A DNA stretch of 64,000 nt from an uncultured Alphaproteobacteria bacterium (GTDB taxonomy: Bacteria; Pseudomonadota; Alphaproteobacteria; HIMB59; GCA-002718135). Positions 50,125 to 58,637 of this stretch are shown one piece after another; position 1 is the stretch's first letter; every line of letters starts with the position of its first letter. A program made the position numbers and the translations under genes. Location of the stretch: positions 58,037-122,036 of the forward strand of contig CACBLW010000002.1 of NCBI GenBank assembly GCA_902540265.1, given 5' to 3'. The notes beneath the pieces were generated by a model that was not told where the DNA came from, did no database searches, and saw only the letters and a program-made list of their open reading frames with translations.

Positions 50125-50149
50125 AGTAGGCCTTTAAAAAGGCCTTCTA
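50125..50149 (-). terminator. rplL-rpoB intergenic hairpin (attenuator or processing site)
   Basis: In the 54-nt gap the transcript reads TAGAAGGCC, TTTTTAAA, GGCCTACTA: a short stem of AAGGCC/GGCCT type. There is no following U-run, so it is more like the partial attenuator or RNase III site known between rplL and rpoB in enterobacteria than a strong terminator. Confidence 0.5.
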
Positions 50150-50150
50150 T

Positions 50151-50528
50151 TTATTTTAATGTAACTTTAGCTCCAGCTGCTTCTAATGCTTTTTTCATTT
50201 CATCAGCTTCTTCTTTTTTCACACCCTGCTTAAGTGGTTTAGGTGCGCCTTCAACTAAATCTTTTGCCTCTTTTAAGCCAAGACCAGTAATGGTTCTCAC
50301 TTCTTTAATAACAGCAATTTTGTTAGATCCAGATTCAGATAGCTCAATATCAAATTCTGTTTTCTCTTCAGCTGCGGCTTCACCTCCGCCAGCAGCTGGT
50401 GCAGCAGCTACCGCTACTGGTGCAGCGGCAGATACACCCCACTTTTCTTCAAGCAATTTACTTAATTCTGCTGCCTCAAGAACAGTTAGGGAAGACAGAT
50501 CTTCAACAATTTTATTCAAATCAGCCAT
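50151..50528 (-). CDS. rplL: 50S ribosomal protein L7/L12
   Basis: 125 aa. N-terminal dimer helices ([20 protein letters not shown]), an Ala/Gly-rich hinge (about 34-54), and the C-terminal factor-binding domain with [18 protein letters not shown]. It recruits elongation factors as the stalk. It is 18 nt from rplJ, with GGAG before the start. Confidence 0.98.
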   Translation of the reverse strand: MADLNKIVEDLSSLTVLEAAELSKLLEEKWGVSAAAPVAVAAAPAAGGGEAAAEEKTEFDIELSESGSNKIAVIKEVRTITGLGLKEAKDLVEGAPKPLKQGVKKEEADEMKKALEAAGAKVTLK

Positions 50529-50546
50529 TTATTTCTCCTTATTTAC

Positions 50547-51068
50547 CTAGTTCGACTCTTGTTCATTGCTACTGTTAGAACTAATTAATCTTGCAATTTG
50601 TGCACCAGGTTCAATTGTAATTGAAGCTATTTTTTGAGCAGGTGCTGAGATTAATCCTATTATTTTTCCTCTTAACTCGTCTAAAGAAGGTAATTTTGCA
50701 AGAAAATCAATTTTTTCTTTATCAATTTTCTCACCATTATAACCACCACCAATTATTTTAAACTTTTCAAATTTTTTCTCAAAATTAATTGCTACTTTAG
50801 CTGGTGCTATTGCATCATTAGAATAAGCAATTGCTGTTGGTCCTTTAAAAAGCTCAGAAATATCTTTAAATTGAGTTTCAGATATAGCAAGTTTAGTGAG
50901 TCTGTTCTTAGTTACTTTAAATTTTGCACCATTATCTCTCATTTCTTTTCTGAGCTGCTCTGTTTCATTAACTGTTAACCCAGAATATTCAGCAACAATT
51001 ACAGAAGTAGCATTTGAAAAATCTTCTTTAAGATTACTTACAAAATCTTTTTTTTCAGAACGTTTCAC
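50547..51068 (-). CDS. rplJ: 50S ribosomal protein L10
   Basis: 173 aa from GTG 51068 (reading MKRSEKKDFVSNLKEDF), with GAGG 5 nt upstream and the usual L10 N-terminus. An in-frame ATG at 51104 lies inside a hairpin and adds 12 unrelated residues. EYSGLTVNETEQLRKEMRD and NRLTKLAISETQF are L10 motifs. It anchors the L7/L12 stalk. The long structured leader upstream is the expected autoregulation site. Confidence 0.96.
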   Translation of the reverse strand: MKRSEKKDFVSNLKEDFSNATSVIVAEYSGLTVNETEQLRKEMRDNGAKFKVTKNRLTKLAISETQFKDISELFKGPTAIAYSNDAIAPAKVAINFEKKFEKFKIIGGGYNGEKIDKEKIDFLAKLPSLDELRGKIIGLISAPAQKIASITIEPGAQIARLISSNSSNEQESN

Positions 51069-51084
51069 GTCAACCTCGGTTTTA

Positions 51085-51105
51085 ATTGGATTCAAACAAT
51101 CCAAT
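51085..51105 (-). promoter_or_regulatory. hairpin just before the rplJ ribosome site
   Basis: A perfect 8-bp inverted repeat ATTGGATT, loop, AATCCAAT ends 7-8 nt before the GAGG ribosome site of rplJ. It could be part of the L10 feedback structure controlling access to the site. Confidence 0.45.
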
Positions 51106-51113
51106 ATTAGCTA

Positions 51114-51140
51114 AAATTAGTTTGCCCACCAAACTAATTT
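51114..51140 (-). promoter_or_regulatory. 10-bp stem-loop in the rplA-rplJ gap
   Basis: AAATTAGTTT and AAACTAATTT pair perfectly over 10 bp around a 7-nt loop (GGTGGGC in the transcript). On the minus strand it is followed by TTTTAG, only a short U-run, so partial attenuation is more likely than full termination. Confidence 0.45.
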
Positions 51141-51144
51141 AAAG

Positions 51145-51222
51145 CCTGTCAAGAAGCAAATCAATGACTCGCTTCAGTCTATGCAGGATATTAAGCACAA
51201 AGCTCCTGCAGTCTTTGACAGG
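51145..51222 (-). ncRNA. ribosomal protein L10 leader RNA
   Basis: The 183-nt gap between rplA and rplJ holds a nested structure on the transcript strand: an outer stem CCTGTCAA/TTGACAGG, an inner stem GCAGGA/TCCTGC with flanking AGACTGCAGGAG and CATAGAC internal-loop sequences. This layout, at this place, matches the L10 leader that L10(L12)4 binds to repress rplJL. A further hairpin GATGATC-TTT-GATCATC (51224-51240) precedes it. Confidence 0.65.
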
Positions 51223-51251
51223 TGATGATCAAAGATCATCTATTGGATTAG

Positions 51252-51941
51252 TTAACGCAAGCTCGCTTGGTTAATATTTAATCCAACTCCCATAGTTGAA
51301 GCTATGGTAACCTTTTTTATAAAAGAACCCTTAATAGCATCGGGTTTACTTTTACTAACTGAAGAATAGAATTTTTTAATGTTTTCTAACAAATCTTCTT
51401 CACTAAAATCTAATTTGCCTACACCGGCATGAACAATACCGGATTTATCATTTTTGAATTTAACCTGACCTGATTTAGCATCTTTTACTGATTGCGAAAT
51501 TTCATTAGTTACAGTTCCAAGTTTAGGATTTGGCATTAAACCTTTTGGGCCTAGTATTTTTGCAACTTTACCTAATTTAGGCATCATATCTGGAGTCGCA
51601 ATGAGAACATCAAATTCTATTTTTGATTTAGAAATAGTTTCAATCAAATCATCACTTCCTACCAAATCGGCACCATTATTTTTTGCATCTTTTTGTTTTT
51701 CGTCATTTGCAATTACTGCAACTTTAACAGTTTTTCCTGTTCCATTGGGAAGATTTACGACACCCTTAATATTTTGATCAGTTTTGTTGCTATCAATTCC
51801 GAGATTGATAGAAATATCGATAGTTTCTTTAAACTTAACGAAAGATTTTTCTTTTAAAATTTTAATGGCTTCTAACGGTTCGTAAATCTTTGAAGTGTCA
51901 AAATTATTTAACATTTGTTTTCTATTTTTTGTTATTTTCAT
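51252..51941 (-). CDS. rplA: 50S ribosomal protein L1
   Basis: 229 aa. VVNLPNGTGKTVKVAVIA, LGPKGLMPNPKLGTV and the C-terminal TIASTMGVGLNIN are L1. It forms the mobile L1 stalk at the E site and can repress its own operon with L11. It shares one base with the rplK stop. Confidence 0.98.
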   Translation of the reverse strand: MKITKNRKQMLNNFDTSKIYEPLEAIKILKEKSFVKFKETIDISINLGIDSNKTDQNIKGVVNLPNGTGKTVKVAVIANDEKQKDAKNNGADLVGSDDLIETISKSKIEFDVLIATPDMMPKLGKVAKILGPKGLMPNPKLGTVTNEISQSVKDAKSGQVKFKNDKSGIVHAGVGKLDFSEEDLLENIKKFYSSVSKSKPDAIKGSFIKKVTIASTMGVGLNINQASLR

Positions 51942-52369
51942 TAACCAACTACCTCCATACCCATTGAAACGGCAGAACCTTTAACCATATTCATTGCTCC
52001 ATCTAGATCAATAGCATTTAAATCTTGCATTTTTTCTTTGGCAATTTTTTCAATATCTTGCATTGAGACTTTACCTACTAATGATCTTCCAGGAGTTGAG
52101 TTTCCTTTTTTTATTTTTGCTGCTTTTTTAAGATAAAAACTTACTGGAGGTAATTTTGTAGTAAAGTCGAAACTTCTGTCTTTATATGCTGTTATAATAA
52201 CTGGGATTGGAGCACCCTTTTCTAAATCTTTTGTTTTATCATTAAATGCTTTACAAAAATCCATTATGTTCAGACCTCTTTGTCCAAGAGCAGGACCAAC
52301 AGGAGGTGATGGGTTAGCTCCTCCAGCCGGAATTTGTAATTTAATTAAACCTAAAATTTCTTTAGCCAT
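51941..52369 (-). CDS. rplK: 50S ribosomal protein L11
   Basis: 142 aa. [20 protein letters not shown] at the N-terminus and GTARSMGMEV-type end (here [15 protein letters not shown]) are L11. It binds the GTPase-associated centre of 23S rRNA. It is 3 nt after nusG. Confidence 0.98.
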   Translation of the reverse strand: MAKEILGLIKLQIPAGGANPSPPVGPALGQRGLNIMDFCKAFNDKTKDLEKGAPIPVIITAYKDRSFDFTTKLPPVSFYLKKAAKIKKGNSTPGRSLVGKVSMQDIEKIAKEKMQDLNAIDLDGAMNMVKGSAVSMGMEVVG

Positions 52370-52372
52370 AGT

Positions 52373-52906
52373 TTATACCTTTTCTACCTGAGAATATTCT
52401 AAATCAACAGGTGTTGATCTTCCAAAAATTGAAACAGCCACTCTTAATCTTGCTTTATCTTCATCTATACGTTCAACCTCGCCATTAAATGATGCAAACG
52501 GTCCATCAATTACTTTAACTTGTTCTCCAACATCATACATTACCGCAGGTCTAGATTTTTCTACACCATCAATTACTTGTTCAGATATTCTTTTAGCTTC
52601 AGCATTACTAATCGGAACTGGTTTACCTTTATTACCTAAAAAACCACTTAACTTTGGAGTTGTCTTAATGATATGCCAAGTATCATCATTTAAGCTCATT
52701 TTAATAAGTATATAGCCTGGAAATATTTTCCTTTCAGTATTGACCCTAACACCTCTTTTTACTTCAACAATATTTTGAACTGGAACTGATATTTCTTCAA
52801 TATGATCTTTAACACCAAGTTTTGTTGCTTGATCTAAAATACTGTCAGCAACTTTTTTTTCATAACCTGAATAGGCGTGAAGAACATACCATCTTGCTTT
52901 ATTCAT
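52373..52906 (-). CDS. nusG: transcription elongation factor NusG
   Basis: 177 aa. The NGN domain (RWYVLHAYSGYEKKVADSI, then FPGYILIKMSLNDDTWHII) and the C-terminal KOW domain (GEQVKVIDGPFASFNGEVE) are complete. It couples RNA polymerase to ribosomes and Rho. It overlaps secE by one base. Confidence 0.98.
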   Translation of the reverse strand: MNKARWYVLHAYSGYEKKVADSILDQATKLGVKDHIEEISVPVQNIVEVKRGVRVNTERKIFPGYILIKMSLNDDTWHIIKTTPKLSGFLGNKGKPVPISNAEAKRISEQVIDGVEKSRPAVMYDVGEQVKVIDGPFASFNGEVERIDEDKARLRVAVSIFGRSTPVDLEYSQVEKV

Positions 52907-53121
52907 TAAAAACCTGAGCCTATTTCAATTATTTTTCTTATTGAAAAAGACCAAATTTGATCAGTCAAAAGAAAAAATAAAGAGAATAATATTATTAATA
53001 ATATGACTATTGCAGAAGAAATAAAAGTATCTCTCCTTTGAGGCCAGGTTACTTTTTGTAATTCTTGTCTAACTTGTCTTACAAAAAGAGCTGGTGATGT
53101 TTTCTTTTTTTCAATATTCAT
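52906..53121 (-). CDS. secE: Sec translocon subunit SecE
   Basis: 71 aa, the short SecE form with one C-terminal membrane helix (about 33-55). FVRQVRQELQKVTWPQRRDT is the conserved amphipathic helix before it. It clamps SecY. It lies between tRNA-Trp and nusG, as usual. Confidence 0.96.
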   Translation of the reverse strand: MNIEKKKTSPALFVRQVRQELQKVTWPQRRDTFISSAIVILLIILFSLFFLLTDQIWSFSIRKIIEIGSGF

Positions 53122-53135
53122 GTTTTCGTTTCTCT

Positions 53136-53211
53136 TGGCAGGAGTGGCAGGACTTGAACCCGCAGCCCCCGGTTTTGGAGACCGGTGCTCTACCAGTTGA
53201 GCTACACTCCT
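53136..53211 (-). tRNA. tRNA-Trp(CCA)
   Basis: 76 nt with encoded CCA. Acceptor AGGAGTG/CACTCCT, anticodon arm CCGGT-CTCCAAA-ACCGG (anticodon CCA), T arm GGGTTCAAGTCC. It sits between tuf and secE, the conserved bacterial place. Confidence 0.97.
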
Positions 53212-53248
53212 AATAAGTATTGGCTAACTGATAGAGCAGTCTCTAAAA

Positions 53249-54439
53249 CTATTCAATAATTTCAGCAACAACTCCAGCGCCAACTGTTCTTCCACCTTCC
53301 CTGATTGCAAATTTTAAACCTTTATCCATTGCAATCGGAGACAAAAGAGTAACTTCCATAGCAATATTATCACCTGGCATTACCATTTCGGTTCCTTCTG
53401 GTAATTTAATTGTTCCAGTCACATCAGTTGTTCTAAAGTAGAATTGAGGTCTGTAGTTTGAAAAGAATGGAGTATGCCTTCCACCCTCTTCTTTTTTTAA
53501 TACATATGCTTCTGCTTTAAATTTTGTGTGTGGTTTTATTGAGCCTGGTTTTGCTAATACTTGACCACGTTCAACTTCTTCTCTTTTTGTTCCACGAAGA
53601 AGAACACCAACGTTATCTCCGGCTTCACCAGAATCTAAAAGTTTTCTAAACATCTCAACTCCAGTACAGGTAGTTTTTTGAGGTTCTCTTATTCCTAAGA
53701 TCTCGATTTCCTCTCCAACTTTAACCTGACCTTGTTCAATTCTTCCAGTTACAACGGTACCTCTACCAGAAATTGAAAATACATCCTCAACTGGCATTAA
53801 GAAAGGCTGATCTACAGGTCGGCTAGGTTGTGGTATATGTTCATCAACTGCTTTCATTAATTCCATAATTGAATTTTTTCCAATTTCATCATCTCTACCT
53901 TCAAGAGCTGCTAAAGCTGAACCCTTAATGATTGGGATAGTATCACCTGGGAATTCATATGAAGTAAGAAGTTCTCTAATTTCCATTTCAACTAGATCTA
54001 TTAATTCTTTGTCATCTACTTGATCAACTTTGTTCATGTATACTACAAGAGCAGGCACGCCTACCTGTCTAGCTAAAAGTATGTGTTCTCTTGTTTGAGG
54101 CATTGGGCCGTCAGCTGCATTAACAACTAAGATACCTCCATCCATTTGTGCAGCACCAGTGATCATGTTTTTTACATAATCGGCGTGTCCAGGACAGTCA
54201 ACGTGTGCATAGTGTCTTGCTTCAGTTTCATATTCAACGTGTGCAGTTGAAATAGTTATTCCACGCTCTCTCTCTTCAGGTGCTTTGTCAATGTTTGCAT
54301 AATCTGTAAATTCTGCTCCACCTGTCTCTGCTAATATTTTTGTTATAGCAGCAGTTAATGTTGTTTTACCATGGTCAACGTGACCAACGGTTCCTATGTT
54401 ACAATGCGGTTTATTTCTTTCGAATTTTGCTTTAGCCAT
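53249..54439 (-). CDS. tuf: elongation factor Tu
   Basis: 396 aa. GTPase motifs [39 protein letters not shown] and NKVDQVDD; domains II and III complete through [13 protein letters not shown]. This is the only tuf in the window; the second copy that many proteobacteria keep between fusA and rpsJ is missing. Confidence 0.99.
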   Translation of the reverse strand: MAKAKFERNKPHCNIGTVGHVDHGKTTLTAAITKILAETGGAEFTDYANIDKAPEERERGITISTAHVEYETEARHYAHVDCPGHADYVKNMITGAAQMDGGILVVNAADGPMPQTREHILLARQVGVPALVVYMNKVDQVDDKELIDLVEMEIRELLTSYEFPGDTIPIIKGSALAALEGRDDEIGKNSIMELMKAVDEHIPQPSRPVDQPFLMPVEDVFSISGRGTVVTGRIEQGQVKVGEEIEILGIREPQKTTCTGVEMFRKLLDSGEAGDNVGVLLRGTKREEVERGQVLAKPGSIKPHTKFKAEAYVLKKEEGGRHTPFFSNYRPQFYFRTTDVTGTIKLPEGTEMVMPGDNIAMEVTLLSPIAMDKGLKFAIREGGRTVGAGVVAEIIE

Positions 54440-54465
54440 TTTTTTACCCCAATAATATTTTGTTA

Positions 54466-54539
54466 TGGAGCGGGTGAAGGGAATCGAACCCTCGTAGCCA
54501 GCTTGGAAGGCTGGAGCTTTACCACTAAGCTACACCCGC
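54466..54539 (-). tRNA. tRNA-Gly(TCC)
   Basis: 74 nt with encoded CCA. Acceptor GCGGGTG/CACCCGC, anticodon arm CCAGC-CTTCCAA-GCTGG (anticodon TCC), T arm GGGTTCGATTCCC. It lies 26 nt before tuf. Confidence 0.97.
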
Positions 54540-54597
54540 AACTAAACTGACTGCTTCACACACTCACTTTAATGCTTTCATCCCATTACCTCCATAA

Positions 54598-54683
54598 TGG
54601 TGGAGGGGGTAGGATTCGAACCTACGTACGCTCACGCGGGCGGATTTACAGTCCGCTGCCTTTAACCACTCGACCACCCCTCC
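54598..54683 (-). tRNA. tRNA-Tyr(GTA)
   Basis: 86-nt class II tRNA with encoded CCA. Acceptor GGAGGGG/CCCCTCC, anticodon arm GCGGA-CTGTAAA-TCCGC (anticodon GTA), a long variable arm and T arm AGGTTCGAATCCT. First gene of the tRNA-Tyr, tRNA-Gly, tuf, tRNA-Trp run. Confidence 0.97.
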
Positions 54684-54701
54684 GTTTGAAGAAATTGGCC
54701 A

Positions 54702-54728
54702 ATACTAATAAACTAGTATATATGTCAA
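54702..54728 (-). promoter_or_regulatory. probable promoter of the tRNA-Tyr/tRNA-Gly/tuf unit
   Basis: A consensus -35 TTGACA (54723-54728) lies about 40 nt before tRNA-Tyr. The best -10 is TAGTAT (54702-54707) at a 15-nt spacing; it matches at four of six positions. Distance to the tRNA 5' end fits a stable-RNA promoter. Confidence 0.5.
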
Positions 54729-54853
54729 TCTAAAACAGCAGCTTCACCTTTGCAAAATACGTATACTCGTAAAAGCAACGGCCTTTTAGACAAAAAATGC
54801 CTTTTTGTACATATCTAGATTGTATTAATTAGACAAATCTGTGATATTAAACC

Positions 54854-55615
54854 ATGAGTAAGTTTAGAAATAATAAATCTAATAAAAACCACGGAATTCA
54901 TACAATTTTTGGTCAACATTCTGTTAAGGCAGCTCTTCAAAATGATAAAAGAGAGAATATTGAGCTTATAATTAGTAAAAATCAGATTAATTTTGCCAAA
55001 AAATATGAATCTAATATACAAAAAATTACCATTCTTCCTCAAAATGAATTCACAAGAAAATTTGGAAATGAAAACACAACGCAGGGAGTAGTTCTAAAAA
55101 CAAAAGATCTTACTTGGCCAGGTTTAGAAGAATTTGTAAAATTAGAAAGTAAAAAATCAAAATCAGTCATTTTAATTTTAGATCAAGTAACTGACCCTCA
55201 AAATATTGGATCAATAATGAGATCATGTGCATTATTTGATTGTGGAGGAATTATAGTTGGGAAAGATAATTCACCGGAATTGACCTCATCGCTTTATAAA
55301 TCTGCTTCTGGTGCAGCAGAAATTGTAAATTATATTAGAGTGACAAATATTAGAAGAGCTATTTCTTTTCTTAAAAAAAATAATTATTGGATTTATGGCT
55401 TTGACAGTTCAAAAAATAAACATTCAAAATTAAATTTTTCACAAAAATCAGTATTAGTATTTGGCTCTGAAGGAAAAGGTATTAGAGAATTAGTAAAAAA
55501 GGAATGCGATGAAATTATGCAGATAAGTATGAAAAATAATTTAAAATTTGAAATTGATAGCTTGAATGTTTCTAATGCAACATCGATTGCTTTATATCAG
55601 TTTTACTCAACTTAA
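54854..55615 (+). CDS. rlmB: 23S rRNA 2'-O-methyltransferase RlmB (SpoU family)
   Basis: 253 aa. N-terminal substrate-binding domain with GIHTIFGQHSVKAALQNDK; C-terminal SPOUT domain with knotted motifs LDQVTDPQNIGSIMRSCALF (motif 1), VLVFGSEGKGIRELV (motif 2) and IDSLNVSNATSIALYQF (motif 3). It methylates Gm2251 in E. coli numbering. It interrupts the minus-strand tRNA series between tRNA-Tyr and tRNA-Thr. A TATTAA box lies just before the ATG. Confidence 0.93.
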   Translation: MSKFRNNKSNKNHGIHTIFGQHSVKAALQNDKRENIELIISKNQINFAKKYESNIQKITILPQNEFTRKFGNENTTQGVVLKTKDLTWPGLEEFVKLESKKSKSVILILDQVTDPQNIGSIMRSCALFDCGGIIVGKDNSPELTSSLYKSASGAAEIVNYIRVTNIRRAISFLKKNNYWIYGFDSSKNKHSKLNFSQKSVLVFGSEGKGIRELVKKECDEIMQISMKNNLKFEIDSLNVSNATSIALYQFYST

Positions 55616-55627
55616 ATATTTTTAAGG

Positions 55628-55703
<76 letters not shown>

Positions 55704-55753
55704 ATTATTTTTGCATTTATATTAAATTATAAATTCGACAAGATTTTTATAAA

Positions 55754-55876
55754 TTAAATTCCAGGAATATAAGGAACCCCATCACCCTTTACCCTTTCGT
55801 TTAATTCACTTAATGTAGAGCATGCTGTAATTGGACTAAATACAAGAAATAAAATTATTAATGTCTTTTTAATCAT
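55754..55876 (-). CDS. very small predicted lipoprotein, 40 aa
   Basis: From ATG 55876: MIKKTLIILFLVFSPITAC is a type II signal peptide with lipobox ITAC (Cys19), leaving a mature peptide of only about 22 residues with the end GVPYIPGI. It starts 7 nt after the formate dehydrogenase alpha stop, so it is probably on the same transcript. It does not resemble FdsD. Function unknown. A longer in-frame start at 55936 would overlap the alpha subunit gene and is unlikely. Confidence 0.55.
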   Translation of the reverse strand: MIKKTLIILFLVFSPITACSTLSELNERVKGDGVPYIPGI

Positions 55877-55883
55877 AGAATTT

Positions 55884-58637
55884 TTATAACTTCTCAATTT
55901 TTGCTGCACAATACTTAAATTCAGGAATTTTTCCATATGGATCTAAAGCTGGATTAGTTAAAAGATTAGCAGCAGATTCATTATAACAAAATGGAATAAA
56001 TATGACTCCATCAGGAATCGCCCTGTCTTGCCTTACTCTAATATCTATTGAGCCTCTTCTAGTTGTCACTTTTATTTTATCACCAGCTTTCATGTTATTT
56101 TTAATTATATCTTTAGGTGATATTGAAACTGAAGGTTCTGGTTCGATAGCATCTAAATTTGATGCCTTTCTAGTCATAGCACCTGTATGCCAATGTTCTA
56201 ATTGTCTTCCTGTAGTTAGTATCATTTCAAATTCTTTATCAGGTACCTCATCTGGTGCAGTAACACTAGCTGGAACAAATTTACCTTTACCATTTTCGTT
56301 TGGAAATTTATCACCAAAAACAATTTCATCTCCTGGTGTAGTTGGAGATTTACTTGGATAAGTTACAGAGTTTTCATTTTCTAATCTTTCCCAAGAAATA
56401 TTGTTTAAAGAAGGCATTGTTAGTGACATTTCTTCATAAATTTCCTTGGGATGATTATATTTCCAATTTAAACCCATTCTTTTTCCAAGTTCATTGGTTA
56501 TCCACCAATCTTCTTTAGCTTCACCTGGAGAGTCTAAGGCTTTTCTTCCCATCTGTACTTGTCTATTAGTATTAGTAACTGTTCCATTTTTTTCAGGCCA
56601 TGCTGAAGCAGGGAAAATAACATCTGCATATGTTGCTGTTTCAGTTAAAAAAATATCTTGAACAACTAAATGCTCTAACATTTGTAGAGCTTCTCTTGCA
56701 TGATTTAGATCAGGGTCAGACATTGCTGGATTTTCACCAAGTATATACATCCCTTTAATTGTATTCTCGTGAATAGCATCCATAATTTCAACAACAGTTA
56801 GACCTTTTTTATCATCTAGAGGAGTGTTCCAAAGTTTTTCAAAGAAATCTTTATTATTGTTTTTATCAACTAATTGGTAATCAGGATACATCATTGGTAT
56901 AAGACCGGCATCAGAAGCTCCTTGAACATTATTTTGTCCTCTCAAAGGATGTAAACCAGATCCTCTTTTTCCAACATTCCCTGTCATCAAAGCTAGAGAA
57001 ATTAAACATCTAGCATTATCCGTACCATGTGTGTGTTGAGAAACCCCCATCCCCCAAAAAATTATTCCTTTATTTGTATTGGCATATAAGCGTGCTACTT
57101 CTCTTATAAGTTCTGGAGTGATACCTGTTTCGTTTTCCATTATATCAGGTGAATAATTTATTAAATGTTTTCTTAATTTTTCAAATCCTTCAGTGTGTTT
57201 TTTAATATATTCGGAATTAAATAAATTTTCTTCGACAATAACATTCATTATTGAGTTTAAGAGAGCAACATCAGATCCTGGTTTAAATTGTAACATATGA
57301 GTTGCATGTTTTTTTAATGAATGACCTCTAGGATCCATGACAATTAATTTAGAACCATTTTTAGCAGCATTCTTAAAAAAAGTTGCTGCAACAGGATGGT
57401 TTTCAGTTGGATTTGCTCCAATGACTATTATCACATCTGAATGTTCAACTTCATAAAATGGAGCAGTAACAGCTCCTGAACCAATAGTTTCCAATAAAGC
57501 AGCTACAGAAGACGCATGACAAAGTCTTGTACAATGATCAACATTATTTGTATTAAAACCAGTTCTGATTAATTTTTGAAATAAATAAGCTTCTTCATTT
57601 GAACATTTAGCTGATCCAAAACCTGCAAGATTACTCTTACCATTTCTTTGTTTATTAAGTTTTAAAAATCCTTGTGCAGCAAAATCTAGAGCTTCATCCC
57701 AAGATGCTTCTCTAAAATATTCATGAATATTTGAAAAATTAATACTTGGGTGTAAATCTTTTGTTTTACCTTTAATTCTAATCAATGGCTTTGTAAGTCT
57801 TTCTGGATTATTTACATAATCAAAACCAAACCTTCCTTTTACACATAATCTATTCTTGTTTGCGGGACCATCAACACCATTAACGTATTTAATTTTATTA
57901 TCTTTTACATTGTATTCTATCTGACAACCCACACCACAATAAGGACAAACGCTATCAATTTTTTTATCTACTTTACTATGACCAACACCATCTTTATCTA
58001 CAATGGATGCTGGCATTAATGCTCCAGTCGGACAAGCCTGTACACATTCACCACATGCCACACATGTGCTATCACCCATTGGATCATCAAAATCAAATAC
58101 AATTTTAGAATTTTCTCCTCGATATGCCATTCCGATGACATCGTTGACCTGAACTTCTCTACATGCTCTTACACAAAGATTACATTGGATGCATGCATCT
58201 AGATTTACAGCCATACTTGGATGAGAAACATCTGCCTGACATGAAGTTTTTTTTGGAAATCTACTTTCTTTAACTTCAACTTTTTCTATCCATTTCCAAA
58301 AGTCAGAATTATTATCATGAGCAATTTCTTTTTTTGGCTGGTCAGCTAGAAGTAATTCAAAAACTAACTCTCTAGATTTTTTAGCCTTTTCTGAAGAAGT
58401 TTTTACTTTCATACTTTTAATTGGCTTTCTAATACAAGATGCTGCCAACACACGCTCTCCTTCAATTTCAACCATACATGCTCTACAATTTCCATCTGCT
58501 CTATAGCCAGGTTTATCGGAATAACATAAATGTGGGATTTCTGTTCCAAGTCTATTTGCAACTTGCCAAATAGTTTCATCAGCATTTGCTTCAACTAACT
58601 TTTCATTTAAATAAAATTTTATTTTTTCTTTAGTCAT
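55884..58637 (-). CDS. fdh1A: NAD-dependent formate dehydrogenase alpha subunit (FDH1/FdsA type)
   Basis: 917 aa, cytoplasmic (no Tat signal). In order: an N-terminal [2Fe-2S] ferredoxin domain (HLCYSDKPGYRADGNCRACM), a His-rich/Cys cluster region, two [4Fe-4S] sets (CIQCNLCVRACREV and CVACGECVQACPTG), the proximal cluster CPYCGVGCQIEY, then the metal-bis-pyranopterin domain. The metal ligand is Cys in HCTRLCHASS, not selenocysteine; the following His is the usual partner. The C-terminal cofactor domain contains TTGRQLEHWHTGAMTRK. It oxidises formate to CO2. Together with the fused beta gene it matches the tungsten enzyme FDH1 of Methylorubrum. It overlaps the beta gene by 8 nt. Confidence 0.93.
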   Translation of the reverse strand: MTKEKIKFYLNEKLVEANADETIWQVANRLGTEIPHLCYSDKPGYRADGNCRACMVEIEGERVLAASCIRKPIKSMKVKTSSEKAKKSRELVFELLLADQPKKEIAHDNNSDFWKWIEKVEVKESRFPKKTSCQADVSHPSMAVNLDACIQCNLCVRACREVQVNDVIGMAYRGENSKIVFDFDDPMGDSTCVACGECVQACPTGALMPASIVDKDGVGHSKVDKKIDSVCPYCGVGCQIEYNVKDNKIKYVNGVDGPANKNRLCVKGRFGFDYVNNPERLTKPLIRIKGKTKDLHPSINFSNIHEYFREASWDEALDFAAQGFLKLNKQRNGKSNLAGFGSAKCSNEEAYLFQKLIRTGFNTNNVDHCTRLCHASSVAALLETIGSGAVTAPFYEVEHSDVIIVIGANPTENHPVAATFFKNAAKNGSKLIVMDPRGHSLKKHATHMLQFKPGSDVALLNSIMNVIVEENLFNSEYIKKHTEGFEKLRKHLINYSPDIMENETGITPELIREVARLYANTNKGIIFWGMGVSQHTHGTDNARCLISLALMTGNVGKRGSGLHPLRGQNNVQGASDAGLIPMMYPDYQLVDKNNNKDFFEKLWNTPLDDKKGLTVVEIMDAIHENTIKGMYILGENPAMSDPDLNHAREALQMLEHLVVQDIFLTETATYADVIFPASAWPEKNGTVTNTNRQVQMGRKALDSPGEAKEDWWITNELGKRMGLNWKYNHPKEIYEEMSLTMPSLNNISWERLENENSVTYPSKSPTTPGDEIVFGDKFPNENGKGKFVPASVTAPDEVPDKEFEMILTTGRQLEHWHTGAMTRKASNLDAIEPEPSVSISPKDIIKNNMKAGDKIKVTTRRGSIDIRVRQDRAIPDGVIFIPFCYNESAANLLTNPALDPYGKIPEFKYCAAKIEKL

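Noticed and set aside
51069..51104. L10 start at ATG 51104
   Set aside because: The added residues are encoded by a regulatory-looking hairpin; GTG 51068 has a ribosome site and the family N-terminus.
54815..55042. Minus-strand frame inside rlmB
   Set aside because: It is fully antisense to a clear SPOUT methyltransferase and shows no recognisable domain.
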